Shown: one piece after another, positions 1 to 5,473 of the stretch | How positions within the stretch are numbered: position 1 is the first letter of the stretch | Layout of the letters: every line of letters starts with the position of its first letter | DNA from: Pseudomonadota bacterium | GTDB taxonomy: Bacteria > Pseudomonadota > Gammaproteobacteria > Burkholderiales > Burkholderiaceae_B | Direction of reading: 5' to 3' | Length of the DNA: 6,484 nucleotides | Assembly: GCA_021793095.1 (NCBI GenBank) | Contig: JAJYTK010000060.1 | Coordinates: 1-6,484 of the forward strand | The notes under the pieces: generated by a model | Seen by the model: only the letters and a program-made list of their open reading frames with translations | Told to the model about the DNA's origin: nothing | Databases searched by the model: none | Made by a program: the position numbers and the translations under genes

Positions 1-40
1 TTTGCTGGTCGCCTTTTGCTGGTCGCTCTTGGATGATCGC
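1..40. repeat. Degenerate 14-bp tandem repeat, cut by window edge
   Basis: Read on the minus strand, three consecutive 14-base units are visible: GGCGATCATCCAAG, AGCGACCAGCAAAA and GGCGACCAGCAAA (the last cut by the window edge). On the plus strand the 12-mer TTTGCTGGTCGC occurs at 1-12 and again at 15-26. The array lies downstream of the pncB stop and may continue to the left of the window. The period is not a multiple of three, so a conserved coding repeat is unlikely. Function unknown. Confidence 0.5.
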
Positions 41-53
41 CTATGAGCGATCA
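34..53 (-). terminator. Hairpin downstream of pncB, possible terminator
   Basis: TGATCGC at 34-40 pairs perfectly with GCGATCA at 47-53 around a 6-base loop, about 60 bases past the pncB stop codon. No T-run follows on the minus strand, so it is not a classical intrinsic terminator. It may be a transcript-end stabilising hairpin or part of the adjoining repeat region. Confidence 0.3.
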
Positions 54-115
54 CCCTTTAATGGTGCTCCTTTCGCCATTGCCCTTCCATCTGAGGGCTG
101 TGCACCCCACCACCG

Positions 116-1303
116 CTATGCGGTGTCGGCATCTGTTTCCGGTATTTGGAATACCTTGCGCAAATAAGACAAATAGGCCGGATCGTCACACATGGTCTTT
201 TCTGGGGTATCAGAAATCTTGGCGACCGGCTGACCATTACAGCGCACCATCTTGATCACGACCTGTAACGGCGTATGCCCAAAATCATTGGTCAAATTAG
301 TCCCAATGCCAAAGGAGACCTTGCAGCGGCCGGCAAAATAATGCGCGAGTTCAATGGCCTTGGGGATGTCTAATGCGTCAGAGAAAATCAAGGTTTTAGT
401 ACGCGAATCAACTCGGTTTTTTTCATAGTGCGCCAGCAAACGATCCCCCCATACAAAAGGATCCCCCGAATCGTGGCGGGCACCATCAAATAATTTGCAG
501 AAGTACATATCAAAATCGCGCAGGAAAGCATCCATGCCATACACATCTGAGAGCGCAATGCCTAAATCACCACGGTATTCACGCGCCCACATCTCGAGGG
601 CGAACACCTGCGAATCGCGCAAGCGTGGGCCCAGCGCCTGACAAGCTTGTAAATACTCATGCGCCATGGTGCCCAAAGGCAACACATCGTGTTTTTTGGC
701 CATCCAGACATTACTGGTACCGGCGAAGTGCACCCCCATCTGATCCTTCATGGTGGCCACGACCTCGTCATGCCATTTTTTGGAAAAACGGCGTCGCGTC
801 CCGTACTCGGCCACACGGAAATCGGCCAACGAAGGATCCTCGGTCACCAGCTGCATCTTGGCGCGCAGCCTAGCCCGCCCTTCTGCTAGCGGGGGATGCG
901 GTTTTGTATTGCGAAAATACACCTCATTCACAATCGCCAGGACCGGGATTTCAAACAAAATCGTATGCAGCCACGGCCCCTCAATCTCTATATTAATGCC
1001 CCCCTGCTCACCTGGACCGATGTGAATACAACGCTCAGGCAGTTGAAATAAACGTAAAAAATCGATAAAGTCACTTTTCATGAATCTTAGACCGGCCAGG
1101 TAGGCGAGCTCATCTTCGTTAAATTTGAGCTGACATAATTCATGCACCTCTTGGCGAATCTCATCCAAATAAGGACTTAAATCTACATTGGGTGTGCGGC
1201 ACTGAAAGCGATACTGCACTTGCGCAGTGGGAAAATGATGCAGGACGACCTGCATCATCGTAAATTTATACAGATCAGTGTCAAGCAAGGAGTTAATAAT
1301 CAT
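116..1303 (-). CDS. pncB: Nicotinate phosphoribosyltransferase
   Basis: The 395-residue product should catalyse the first step of the Preiss-Handler NAD salvage route, in the cytoplasm: nicotinate plus PRPP gives nicotinate mononucleotide, with ATP hydrolysis. Seen in the sequence: the family-typical N-terminus with [14 protein letters not shown] at residues 5-18, the GTMAHE motif at 211-216 whose His215 corresponds to the phosphorylated histidine of bacterial enzymes, RHDSGDP at 276-282, FSDALD at 307-312 and the phosphate-binding [10 protein letters not shown] at 331-340. The length is near the usual 390-400 residues, so the gene looks complete. The start is supported by the conserved N-terminus and by AGGA at 1308-1311 just upstream. 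The stop is TAG at 116-118. It is transcribed away from fdxA and has no partner gene on its own strand here. Identification is firm. Confidence 0.96.
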   Translation of the reverse strand: MIINSLLDTDLYKFTMMQVVLHHFPTAQVQYRFQCRTPNVDLSPYLDEIRQEVHELCQLKFNEDELAYLAGLRFMKSDFIDFLRLFQLPERCIHIGPGEQGGINIEIEGPWLHTILFEIPVLAIVNEVYFRNTKPHPPLAEGRARLRAKMQLVTEDPSLADFRVAEYGTRRRFSKKWHDEVVATMKDQMGVHFAGTSNVWMAKKHDVLPLGTMAHEYLQACQALGPRLRDSQVFALEMWAREYRGDLGIALSDVYGMDAFLRDFDMYFCKLFDGARHDSGDPFVWGDRLLAHYEKNRVDSRTKTLIFSDALDIPKAIELAHYFAGRCKVSFGIGTNLTNDFGHTPLQVVIKMVRCNGQPVAKISDTPEKTMCDDPAYLSYLRKVFQIPETDADTA

Positions 1304-1307
1304 ATTT

Positions 1308-1311
1308 TCCT
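1308..1311 (-). promoter_or_regulatory. Ribosome binding site of pncB
   Basis: On the minus strand AGGA lies four bases before the ATG at 1303-1301, within a purine-rich AGGAAAAT stretch. The spacing is short but it supports the chosen pncB start. Confidence 0.5.
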
Positions 1312-1340
1312 GTAGGTTTAATGGTCTTATTCTTGTTTTA

Positions 1341-1370
1341 GATATATCTTCGCTAAAATAGCTTTTTCAA
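1341..1370 (-). promoter_or_regulatory. Candidate sigma-70 promoter of pncB
   Basis: On the minus strand TTGAAA (1370-1365, one mismatch to TTGACA) is followed after 18 bases by TATATC (1346-1341, two mismatches to TATAAT). Transcription would begin near 1334, giving a leader of about 30 bases that includes the AGGA ribosome binding site. This is the best promoter match in the AT-rich divergent gap between pncB and fdxA. It rests on consensus matching only. Confidence 0.4.
1354..1359 (+). promoter_or_regulatory. Weak candidate -10 box for fdxA
   Basis: TAAAAT at 1354-1359 matches the -10 consensus at five of six positions. The nearest -35-like hexamer, TTGTTT at 1333-1338, is only 15 bases away, shorter than ideal. 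It overlaps the pncB promoter candidate on the other strand, so the two divergent promoters might interfere. The leader of fdxA would be about 85 bases. Tentative. Confidence 0.2.
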
Positions 1371-1438
1371 GACTATTGTATCTTTTAAAAAGTCTGTTTT
1401 TGTTTCACCCGTATCCTTTGTACGGCGATTTATTTTTC

Positions 1439-1442
1439 GGAG
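1439..1442 (+). promoter_or_regulatory. Ribosome binding site of fdxA
   Basis: GGAG lies nine bases before the ATG at 1452, a good Shine-Dalgarno match and spacing. It confirms the fdxA start, which also agrees with the family N-terminus. Confidence 0.6.
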
Positions 1443-1451
1443 CAAGCCAAT

Positions 1452-1775
1452 ATGACACATGTCGTCACCGAAAACTGCATTAAATGTAAATACACCAGCT
1501 GCGTCGATGTCTGCCCCGTTGACTGCTTCCGTGAGGGGCCCAACTTTTTAGTTATTGACCCCGACGAATGCATTGATTGCGCAGTATGCATCCCCGAATG
1601 CCCCGCTAACGCTATTTTTGCCGAAGAAGACGTTCCTGAGGACCAGCTCCACTTCATTGACCTAAACGCCGAGCTTTCCCCCGTGTTTGGCATGATCAAC
1701 CGCTCCAGTGATCCGCTGCCAGATGCCGAAGAGTGGAACGGCAAACCCGATAAACTACAGTATCTCGAGCGCTAG
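1452..1775 (+). CDS. fdxA: 7Fe-8S ferredoxin FdxA
   Basis: This is a small cytoplasmic electron carrier of 107 residues, the usual length of Azotobacter ferredoxin I-type proteins. Nine cysteines are present at residues 9, 12, 17, 21, 25, 40, 43, 46 and 50. After removal of the initiator Met they fall at 8, 11, 16, 20, 24, 39, 42, 45 and 49, the positions of Azotobacter vinelandii FdI. By that analogy Cys8, 16 and 49 hold a [3Fe-4S] cluster, while Cys20, 39, 42 and 45 hold a [4Fe-4S] cluster. The C-terminal extension after residue 60, with the [10 protein letters not shown] segment, is also typical. The redox partner cannot be told from context. It is read divergently from pncB, and a hairpin lies past its stop. 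Identification is firm; physiological role is open. Confidence 0.95.
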   Translation: MTHVVTENCIKCKYTSCVDVCPVDCFREGPNFLVIDPDECIDCAVCIPECPANAIFAEEDVPEDQLHFIDLNAELSPVFGMINRSSDPLPDAEEWNGKPDKLQYLER

Positions 1776-1823
1776 TATTTAATAAAATTAACCTTTTTAT
1801 CGCTGTCCGCAGGCTATCGCTAT

Positions 1824-1854
1824 AGGGCCTTGATTGTCGCCACAATGAGGCCCT
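1824..1854 (+). terminator. Hairpin after fdxA, possible terminator
   Basis: AGGGCCT at 1824-1830 pairs perfectly with AGGCCCT at 1848-1854. Inside, ATTGT at 1833-1837 pairs with ACAAT at 1842-1846 around a CGCC tetraloop. The 12 base pairs form a strong two-part hairpin 49 bases after the fdxA stop. No T-run follows on either strand, so it may end or protect the fdxA transcript rather than act as a textbook terminator. Confidence 0.4.
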
Positions 1855-2010
1855 GTTAGCCTTTGCACAGCCGACCAGTCATGTAGGACCTCCTTATAAA
1901 CCCTATAGAAAACCTGTAGACAAATTATCCCAAGTTATATACAAGTAAATCTTACACATAACAAAAATCACGGATAACAAGACAAACAGCAACCACTACA
2001 CGGACTTTCT
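1855..2010 (+). promoter_or_regulatory. AT-rich upstream region of phaZ, probable promoter
   Basis: This AT-rich stretch must hold the phaZ promoter unless transcription reads through from fdxA. The best boxes are TAGACA at 1917-1922 and TATACA at 1938-1943, with an unusually short 15-base spacer; the overlapping TATATA at 1936-1941 would be closer still. The leader just before the phaZ ATG is A- and C-rich, with no clear Shine-Dalgarno sequence. ATAACAA occurs at about 1958 and again at about 1974. No operator for a PHB regulator could be recognised. Confidence 0.25.
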
Positions 2011-3237
2011 ATGCTTTATGACCTACATGAACTGCAACGCCGGTTTCTTGGCTCAGTCGCTTCATTTTCTAATACTGGGGCGCATTTTTTCTCACACCCA
2101 CTGAGCCCCTTGGCCTATACCCCCGTTTCCAAGCAGTTGGCAGCGGGCTATGAGCTGTTGCACCGTTTGGGCAAAGAATACGAAAAGCCCGCCTGGGGCA
2201 TCGACACCGTCGAGGTTGAGGGCACGCCCACCCCAGTGAGCATCACCACCTGTATTGAGCAGCCCTTTTGTCATTTAATTCGTTTTGAGCGCGCCCACCC
2301 CAAGGCCCAAGAGCAGCCCTCAGTGCTCATTGTCGCGCCGCTGTCGGGGCACCATGCCACCCTGTTACGCGATACGGTGCGCACGATGCTGCAAACCCAC
2401 AATGTCTACGTGACTGACTGGATTGATGCGCGCATGGTTTCCCTAGGGGCAGGTGATTTTCACCTGAATGACTATGTCCGTTATATCCAGGATTTTATCC
2501 GCTATCTCGGCCCCGACATTCATATCATGGCCGTATGCCAACCCACGGTACCGGTATTAGCGGCGGTCTCTCTGCTGGCCCAAGAGGGCTATGCCCACCC
2601 CCCAAAAAGCTTGGTGCTCATGGGTGGCCCTATCGATACGCGCGAGTCCCCCACTCAGGTCAACCGACTGGCCACGACCAAATCCTATAGCTGGTTTGAA
2701 AATAACCTCATTCATCGGGTACCTGCACGCTACCCGGGTGCCGGGCGCCGGGTTTATCCAGGCTTTTTACAGCATGCTGGTTTTCTGGCGATGAACCCCG
2801 ATCGACACATGCTGTCTCATTATGCGTTTTACCAACACCTCGTCAAAGGTCAGGACAATGATGCCGAGGCCCACAAACGCTTTTATGATGACTATAATGC
2901 GGTCCTAGATATGCCCGCCGAGTTTTATCTCGACACCATCCAGATCGTCTTTCAAGAGCACCTACTGCCCCGCGGTTTATGGAATATTGATGGTGAGTTT
3001 GTGGATCTGCGCGCCATCCAACACAGCGCATTACTCACCGTTGAGGGCGAGCTCGATGACATCTCTGGTCAGGGCCAGACCCACGCAGCACAGAGACTGT
3101 GCTCTGGGATTGCACCACGCAACAAACAGCCCCTGACAGTTGATGGCAGTGGTCATTATGGTATATTTTCGGGGCGCCGCTGGAGAAATATTGTTTACCC
3201 AAAAATCCGCGACTTTATTGCAGCACACGAGGCCTAA
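2011..3237 (+). CDS. phaZ: Intracellular polyhydroxyalkanoate depolymerase
   Basis: The 408-residue protein belongs to the intracellular PHB depolymerase family (PhaZa1 type of Ralstonia/Cupriavidus), alpha/beta-hydrolases that break down stored amorphous polyhydroxybutyrate in granules. The N-terminus [11 protein letters not shown] and the near 410-residue length are typical. Seen motifs: [14 protein letters not shown] at 110-123; AVCQP at 174-178, where Cys176 takes the place of the usual lipase-box serine; [10 protein letters not shown] at 346-355, with Asp349 the likely acid; and GHYGIFSG at 381-388, with His382 the likely base. This matches the Cys-Asp-His triad known for PhaZa1. There is no signal peptide, consistent with an intracellular enzyme. 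It is first in a plus-strand run, 44 bases before the ferredoxin gene. No obvious Shine-Dalgarno precedes the ATG, but the conserved N-terminus supports this start. Confidence 0.94.
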   Translation: MLYDLHELQRRFLGSVASFSNTGAHFFSHPLSPLAYTPVSKQLAAGYELLHRLGKEYEKPAWGIDTVEVEGTPTPVSITTCIEQPFCHLIRFERAHPKAQEQPSVLIVAPLSGHHATLLRDTVRTMLQTHNVYVTDWIDARMVSLGAGDFHLNDYVRYIQDFIRYLGPDIHIMAVCQPTVPVLAAVSLLAQEGYAHPPKSLVLMGGPIDTRESPTQVNRLATTKSYSWFENNLIHRVPARYPGAGRRVYPGFLQHAGFLAMNPDRHMLSHYAFYQHLVKGQDNDAEAHKRFYDDYNAVLDMPAEFYLDTIQIVFQEHLLPRGLWNIDGEFVDLRAIQHSALLTVEGELDDISGQGQTHAAQRLCSGIAPRNKQPLTVDGSGHYGIFSGRRWRNIVYPKIRDFIAAHEA

Positions 3238-3246
3238 ACCAGCGAC

Positions 3247-3271
3247 TGGGTCAGCCGTGTGCTGCTACCCA
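3247..3271 (+). other. Intercistronic hairpin between phaZ and rsxB
   Basis: TGGGT (3247-3251) and CAGC (3252-3255) pair with GCTG (3261-3264) and ACCCA (3267-3271). The loop is CGTGT and there is one two-base bulge. The nine-pair stem starts ten bases after the phaZ stop and ends ten bases before the next ATG. With no following T-run it may be a weak terminator, an RNA-processing or stability element, or a structure that hides the next start. Confidence 0.35.
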
Positions 3272-3281
3272 AAGCACAGGC

Positions 3282-3917
3282 ATGAGCGCTTCTACTGATA
3301 AACTGGTCCAGTCCATTAATGATGTATTACCCCAAACCCAATGCACGCGTTGTGGCTATGATGCCTGCTTGCCCTATGCCGAGGCCATTGCCACACAGGG
3401 CGAGGCCATCAATCGTTGCCCACCCGGCGGCCCCGAGGGGATAGAAAAACTCGCCCAACTCACAGGGCAGCCCGTCACTGACCTTGATCCTGAGTGCGGC
3501 AGTTTCGGGCCCGTATTGGTCGCTGTGATTGATGAGGCCCACTGCATAGGCTGCACCTTGTGCATACAGGCCTGCCCCGTGGACGCCATCGTCGGCGCCA
3601 ACAAGCTCATGCATACCATCATCCCTGATTACTGTACCGGCTGTGAGCTCTGTGTCGCCCCCTGTCCAGTAGATTGTATTGAGATGCAGCCAACCGATAT
3701 CAGCTGGACCCCTGCACTGGCCCAACAGGCACGTGCGCGCTACGAGCACAGACAGGCCCGCCTCAGTGATGCGCATGGCGAGGATTTGCACACTCCTGCA
3801 GCGCGTCTATTGTCGACCAAGCCCGAGCTCACGCCATTAGCAGACTCTGATGCCCAAGAACGACAGGCGCGTATTGCAGCTGCCTTGCAGGCAGCCCGCG
3901 CACGCCGTAAAAAATAA
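3282..3917 (+). CDS. rsxB: Soluble RnfB/RsxB-like iron-sulfur protein
   Basis: The 211-residue protein resembles subunit B of the Rnf/Rsx electron transport complex. In order it has: an Fes-type cluster motif with Cys21, Cys24, Cys29 and Cys46 (CTRCGYDAC, then INRCPPGG); two ferredoxin [4Fe-4S] motifs, Cys88-91-94-98 and Cys118-121-124-128; and a charged Ala/Arg-rich tail from about 145 ending in RARRKK. Classical RnfB begins with a hydrophobic membrane helix; here the N-terminus ([18 protein letters not shown]) is polar, so the protein should be cytosolic. No rnfA, C, D, G or E lies alongside. The nth start follows six bases after the stop, suggesting coupled translation. In E. coli the rsx operon is also followed by nth, so a redox link to DNA repair or the SoxR response is possible but is inference. 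No strong ribosome binding site is seen. Confidence 0.85.
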   Translation: MSASTDKLVQSINDVLPQTQCTRCGYDACLPYAEAIATQGEAINRCPPGGPEGIEKLAQLTGQPVTDLDPECGSFGPVLVAVIDEAHCIGCTLCIQACPVDAIVGANKLMHTIIPDYCTGCELCVAPCPVDCIEMQPTDISWTPALAQQARARYEHRQARLSDAHGEDLHTPAARLLSTKPELTPLADSDAQERQARIAAALQAARARRKK

Positions 3918-3923
3918 ACACCC

Positions 3924-4559
3924 ATGATGAATGCAGAACAACGACAGGAAATGTTTGCACGCTTTCAGGCTGCAAACCCACACCCCACGACTGAACTCGA
4001 ATACGACAGCGATTTTCAACTGCTGATCGCGGTGATTTTATCGGCCCAAAGCACAGATGTTGCCGTCAATCTCGCGACCCGTAAATTTTTCCCGCGCTAT
4101 GGCACCCCCCAAGGCATACTCGAATTGGGTGAGGAAGGCCTGCGCGAATGCATCAAAACCATCGGTCTGTACCGAAACAAGGCCAAACATGTGATCCGGA
4201 CTTGTGAAATCCTCCTTGCAGAGCATGATGGTCAAGTCCCCAATACCCGCCAAGCACTAGAGGCTTTACCTGGGGTAGGCCGCAAAACCGCCAATGTGGT
4301 CCTCAATACCGCGTTTGGTTTGCCCACCATCGCTGTGGATACCCATATTTTTAGGGTCTCTAACCGCACTGGGCTTGCCCCGGGCAAAAACGTCAACCAG
4401 GTTGAGAAAAAGCTGCTCGAGGTCATCCCTGAGCCCTACCTAAAAGACGCCCACCACTGGTTGATTTTGCATGGTCGTTACATTTGTGTGGCGCGCAGTC
4501 CTAAATGCAAAGAATGCGGCATCGCTGATCTATGCCAATTTCCGGACAAAAACCTTTAG
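3924..4559 (+). CDS. nth: Endonuclease III (DNA glycosylase/AP lyase)
   Basis: The enzyme removes oxidised pyrimidines from DNA and cuts at abasic sites in base excision repair. The 211-residue product is nearly collinear with E. coli Nth. Visible parts: a helix-hairpin-helix with LPGVGRKTANVVLNTAFG at 115-132, including catalytic Lys121 (Lys120 in E. coli); VDTHIFRVSNR at 138-148, with catalytic Asp139 (Asp138); and a C-terminal [4Fe-4S] loop Cys188-X6-Cys195-X2-Cys198-X5-Cys204. Numbering is one higher than in E. coli, so the second of the two adjacent ATGs (3927) may be the real start. No clear Shine-Dalgarno is present, and the six-base gap from the ferredoxin gene suggests translational coupling. 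All key residues are intact. Confidence 0.96.
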   Translation: MMNAEQRQEMFARFQAANPHPTTELEYDSDFQLLIAVILSAQSTDVAVNLATRKFFPRYGTPQGILELGEEGLRECIKTIGLYRNKAKHVIRTCEILLAEHDGQVPNTRQALEALPGVGRKTANVVLNTAFGLPTIAVDTHIFRVSNRTGLAPGKNVNQVEKKLLEVIPEPYLKDAHHWLILHGRYICVARSPKCKECGIADLCQFPDKNL

Positions 4560-4577
4560 TCCATGCCCATAGATGAC

Positions 4578-4600
4578 TGGGGCAGCGACGGGCAGCCCCA
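4578..4600 (+). terminator. GC-rich hairpin after nth, possible terminator
   Basis: TGGGGC at 4578-4583 pairs with GCCCCA at 4595-4600 around an 11-base loop, 18 bases past the nth stop. No T-run follows; the 15-bp repeats begin three bases later. It may end the phaZ-rsxB-nth transcript by a factor-dependent or non-classical route. Confidence 0.35.
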
Positions 4601-4603
4601 CAG

Positions 4604-4644
4604 AAACCCTAATAAGCTAAACCCTAATAAGCTAAACCCTAATA
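4604..4644. repeat. 15-bp direct tandem repeat, about 2.7 copies
   Basis: The unit AAACCCTAATAAGCT is perfect at 4604-4618 and 4619-4633, followed by its first 11 bases (AAACCCTAATA) at 4634-4644. It lies between the nth hairpin and the promoter-like boxes of the next gene. It contains in-frame stops and is non-coding. It could be slippage-prone DNA or a set of protein-binding sites. Confidence 0.75.
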
Positions 4645-4684
4645 GATAGTTATCAGGGCGGTAGGCATAATCAAAACATATAAT
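4643..4684 (+). promoter_or_regulatory. Candidate promoter of the LivF-like pseudo-ATPase gene
   Basis: TAGATA at 4643-4648 and CATAAT at 4666-4671 are spaced by 17 bases, four of six and five of six matches to consensus. A perfect TATAAT also occurs at 4679-4684 but lacks a recognisable -35 at the right distance. The first pair directly abuts the 15-bp repeats, so repeat number could affect its activity. The leader would be about 80 bases. Confidence 0.3.
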
Positions 4685-4751
4685 TAAGTCACATACATCA
4701 TCCGCACACACCTCACAAAACACACCCACGGCGTTTGATTGTGATTGTTAT

Positions 4752-4756
4752 AGGTG
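4752..4756 (+). promoter_or_regulatory. Shine-Dalgarno-like site deciding the pseudo-ATPase start
   Basis: AGGTG at 4752-4756 stands six bases before the ATG at 4763. The two upstream in-frame candidates, GTG at 4754 and ATG at 4757, overlap or abut this motif and have no site of their own. The ATG at 4763 is therefore preferred. Confidence 0.4.
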
Positions 4757-4762
4757 ATGGCC

Positions 4763-5431
4763 ATGGACTATCCAGCCCTTGAACTCATTGATTTTCACGC
4801 CTGGCAACAACAAGGCCCAGGCACCCTCATACAGGGCCTCAATGTTCGGATTGCCCAAGGTGAGACTTTTGCCTTTTTGAGCCGCAGCGCATCGGCGCGA
4901 CAGCTACTGGTCGATAGCCTGATCGGTCGTCATCCGCACAAACATGGCTCGATACGCATCCTCAATAACGAAACCAGCCACCTCGACGAAGAGGCAGTCT
5001 GTCGCTATGGGATGATCCACTGTGATCCTGACCAAGGCATCGTGCCGCATTTAAACTGCCAAGAAAATCTGTTACTGCCCCCCTTGGGCCCAAATCTAAT
5101 TGGCGGCGGTTTGCCTTTGCTGGAAATATTTTTGCTTTTTCCGAGGCTTAAAAAAGCGCAAAGAGCCCTGAGCAGCAGCCTGGATCCTTGTCTGCGCTTG
5201 CAGCTCAGCTGGGCACGTGCACTGCGTACCGGGGCAAATATCATGATTTTAAAAAACCTAGGGACCTATCTAATAGGCGCCAACCTAGAGCAAACGCATG
5301 CCTTGCTGATGCAGCTCAATCAACGCAACTACACCATCATTTTGATAGAAGAGGAAAACAGCGCACTGCTGGATTACATCCAAAACCAATACAGCATGGA
5401 GCAATGGGCGCAGGTGCCAACGCTGCGCTAA
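4763..5431 (+). CDS. Degenerate LivF-like ABC pseudo-ATPase
   Basis: This intact 222-residue ORF (225 if GTG 4754 is used) aligns by eye along its length with LivF-type ABC ATPases but lacks every catalytic motif. Numbering from ATG 4763, compared with livF at 5455-6291: Walker A GANGAGKST is replaced by SRSASARQL at 40-48; the LVPESRELF Q-loop region by MIHCDPDQGIV at 84-94; signature LSGGERQ by LDPCLRL at 140-146; Walker B LMLDEP by MILKNL at 161-166; and VEQN by IEEEN at 195-199. Family resemblance persists in ENLLL (101-105), IFLLFPRL (122-129) and WARAL (150-154). About 40 C-terminal residues of LivF are absent. It should neither bind nor hydrolyse ATP normally. No stop or frameshift interrupts it, which suggests selection for a non-catalytic role or very recent decay. 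It converges on livF with a 23-base gap. Function unknown; a decaying duplicate is the alternative. Confidence 0.75.
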   Translation: MDYPALELIDFHAWQQQGPGTLIQGLNVRIAQGETFAFLSRSASARQLLVDSLIGRHPHKHGSIRILNNETSHLDEEAVCRYGMIHCDPDQGIVPHLNCQENLLLPPLGPNLIGGGLPLLEIFLLFPRLKKAQRALSSSLDPCLRLQLSWARALRTGANIMILKNLGTYLIGANLEQTHALLMQLNQRNYTIILIEEENSALLDYIQNQYSMEQWAQVPTLR

Positions 5432-5443
5432 ATGTTAGGGGTG

Positions 5444-5473
5444 CTCTGTGGGCATTAGGCGTCCTCTGTGGGC
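5444..5473. repeat. 10-bp direct repeat across the livF stop
   Basis: CTCTGTGGGC occurs at 5444-5453 and 5464-5473, a 20-base period. The second copy encodes part of the last residues of LivF (EPTEDA) and the first lies just past its TAA stop. This may be a small duplication. It falls in the 23-base gap between the convergent genes, where no clear two-way terminator is seen. Confidence 0.4.

Noticed and set aside
3..170. Open plus-strand frame entering from the left edge and overlapping the 3' end of pncB
   Set aside because: It would overlap pncB by over 50 bases and its translation resembles no recognisable protein. A short C-terminus of a left-hand gene in frame 1 or 2 (ending near 36 or 46) cannot be excluded but cannot be supported.
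1430..1744. 104-codon minus-strand ORF opposite fdxA
   Set aside because: It lies antisense to a firmly identified ferredoxin, has a low-complexity Ser-rich translation and no recognisable domain.
1923..1943. DnaA-box-like TTATCCCAA and AT-rich context suggesting an origin
   Set aside because: A single imperfect box (two mismatches to TTATCCACA) with no cluster and no dnaA, dnaN or rep gene.
1970..1984. CGGATAACAA resembling part of the lac operator
   Set aside because: Only a ten-base half match with no symmetric partner and no LacI-family gene nearby; likely chance in AT-rich DNA.
3327..3791. 154-codon minus-strand ORF opposite the RsxB-like gene
   Set aside because: It is antisense to a gene with conserved cysteine motifs, and its translation shows no family features. 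Long antisense ORFs are common in such codon usage.
4754..5431. Calling the LivF-like ORF a pseudogene outright
   Set aside because: There is no internal stop or frameshift and translation signals appear present, so it is listed as a coding gene with lost catalytic motifs.
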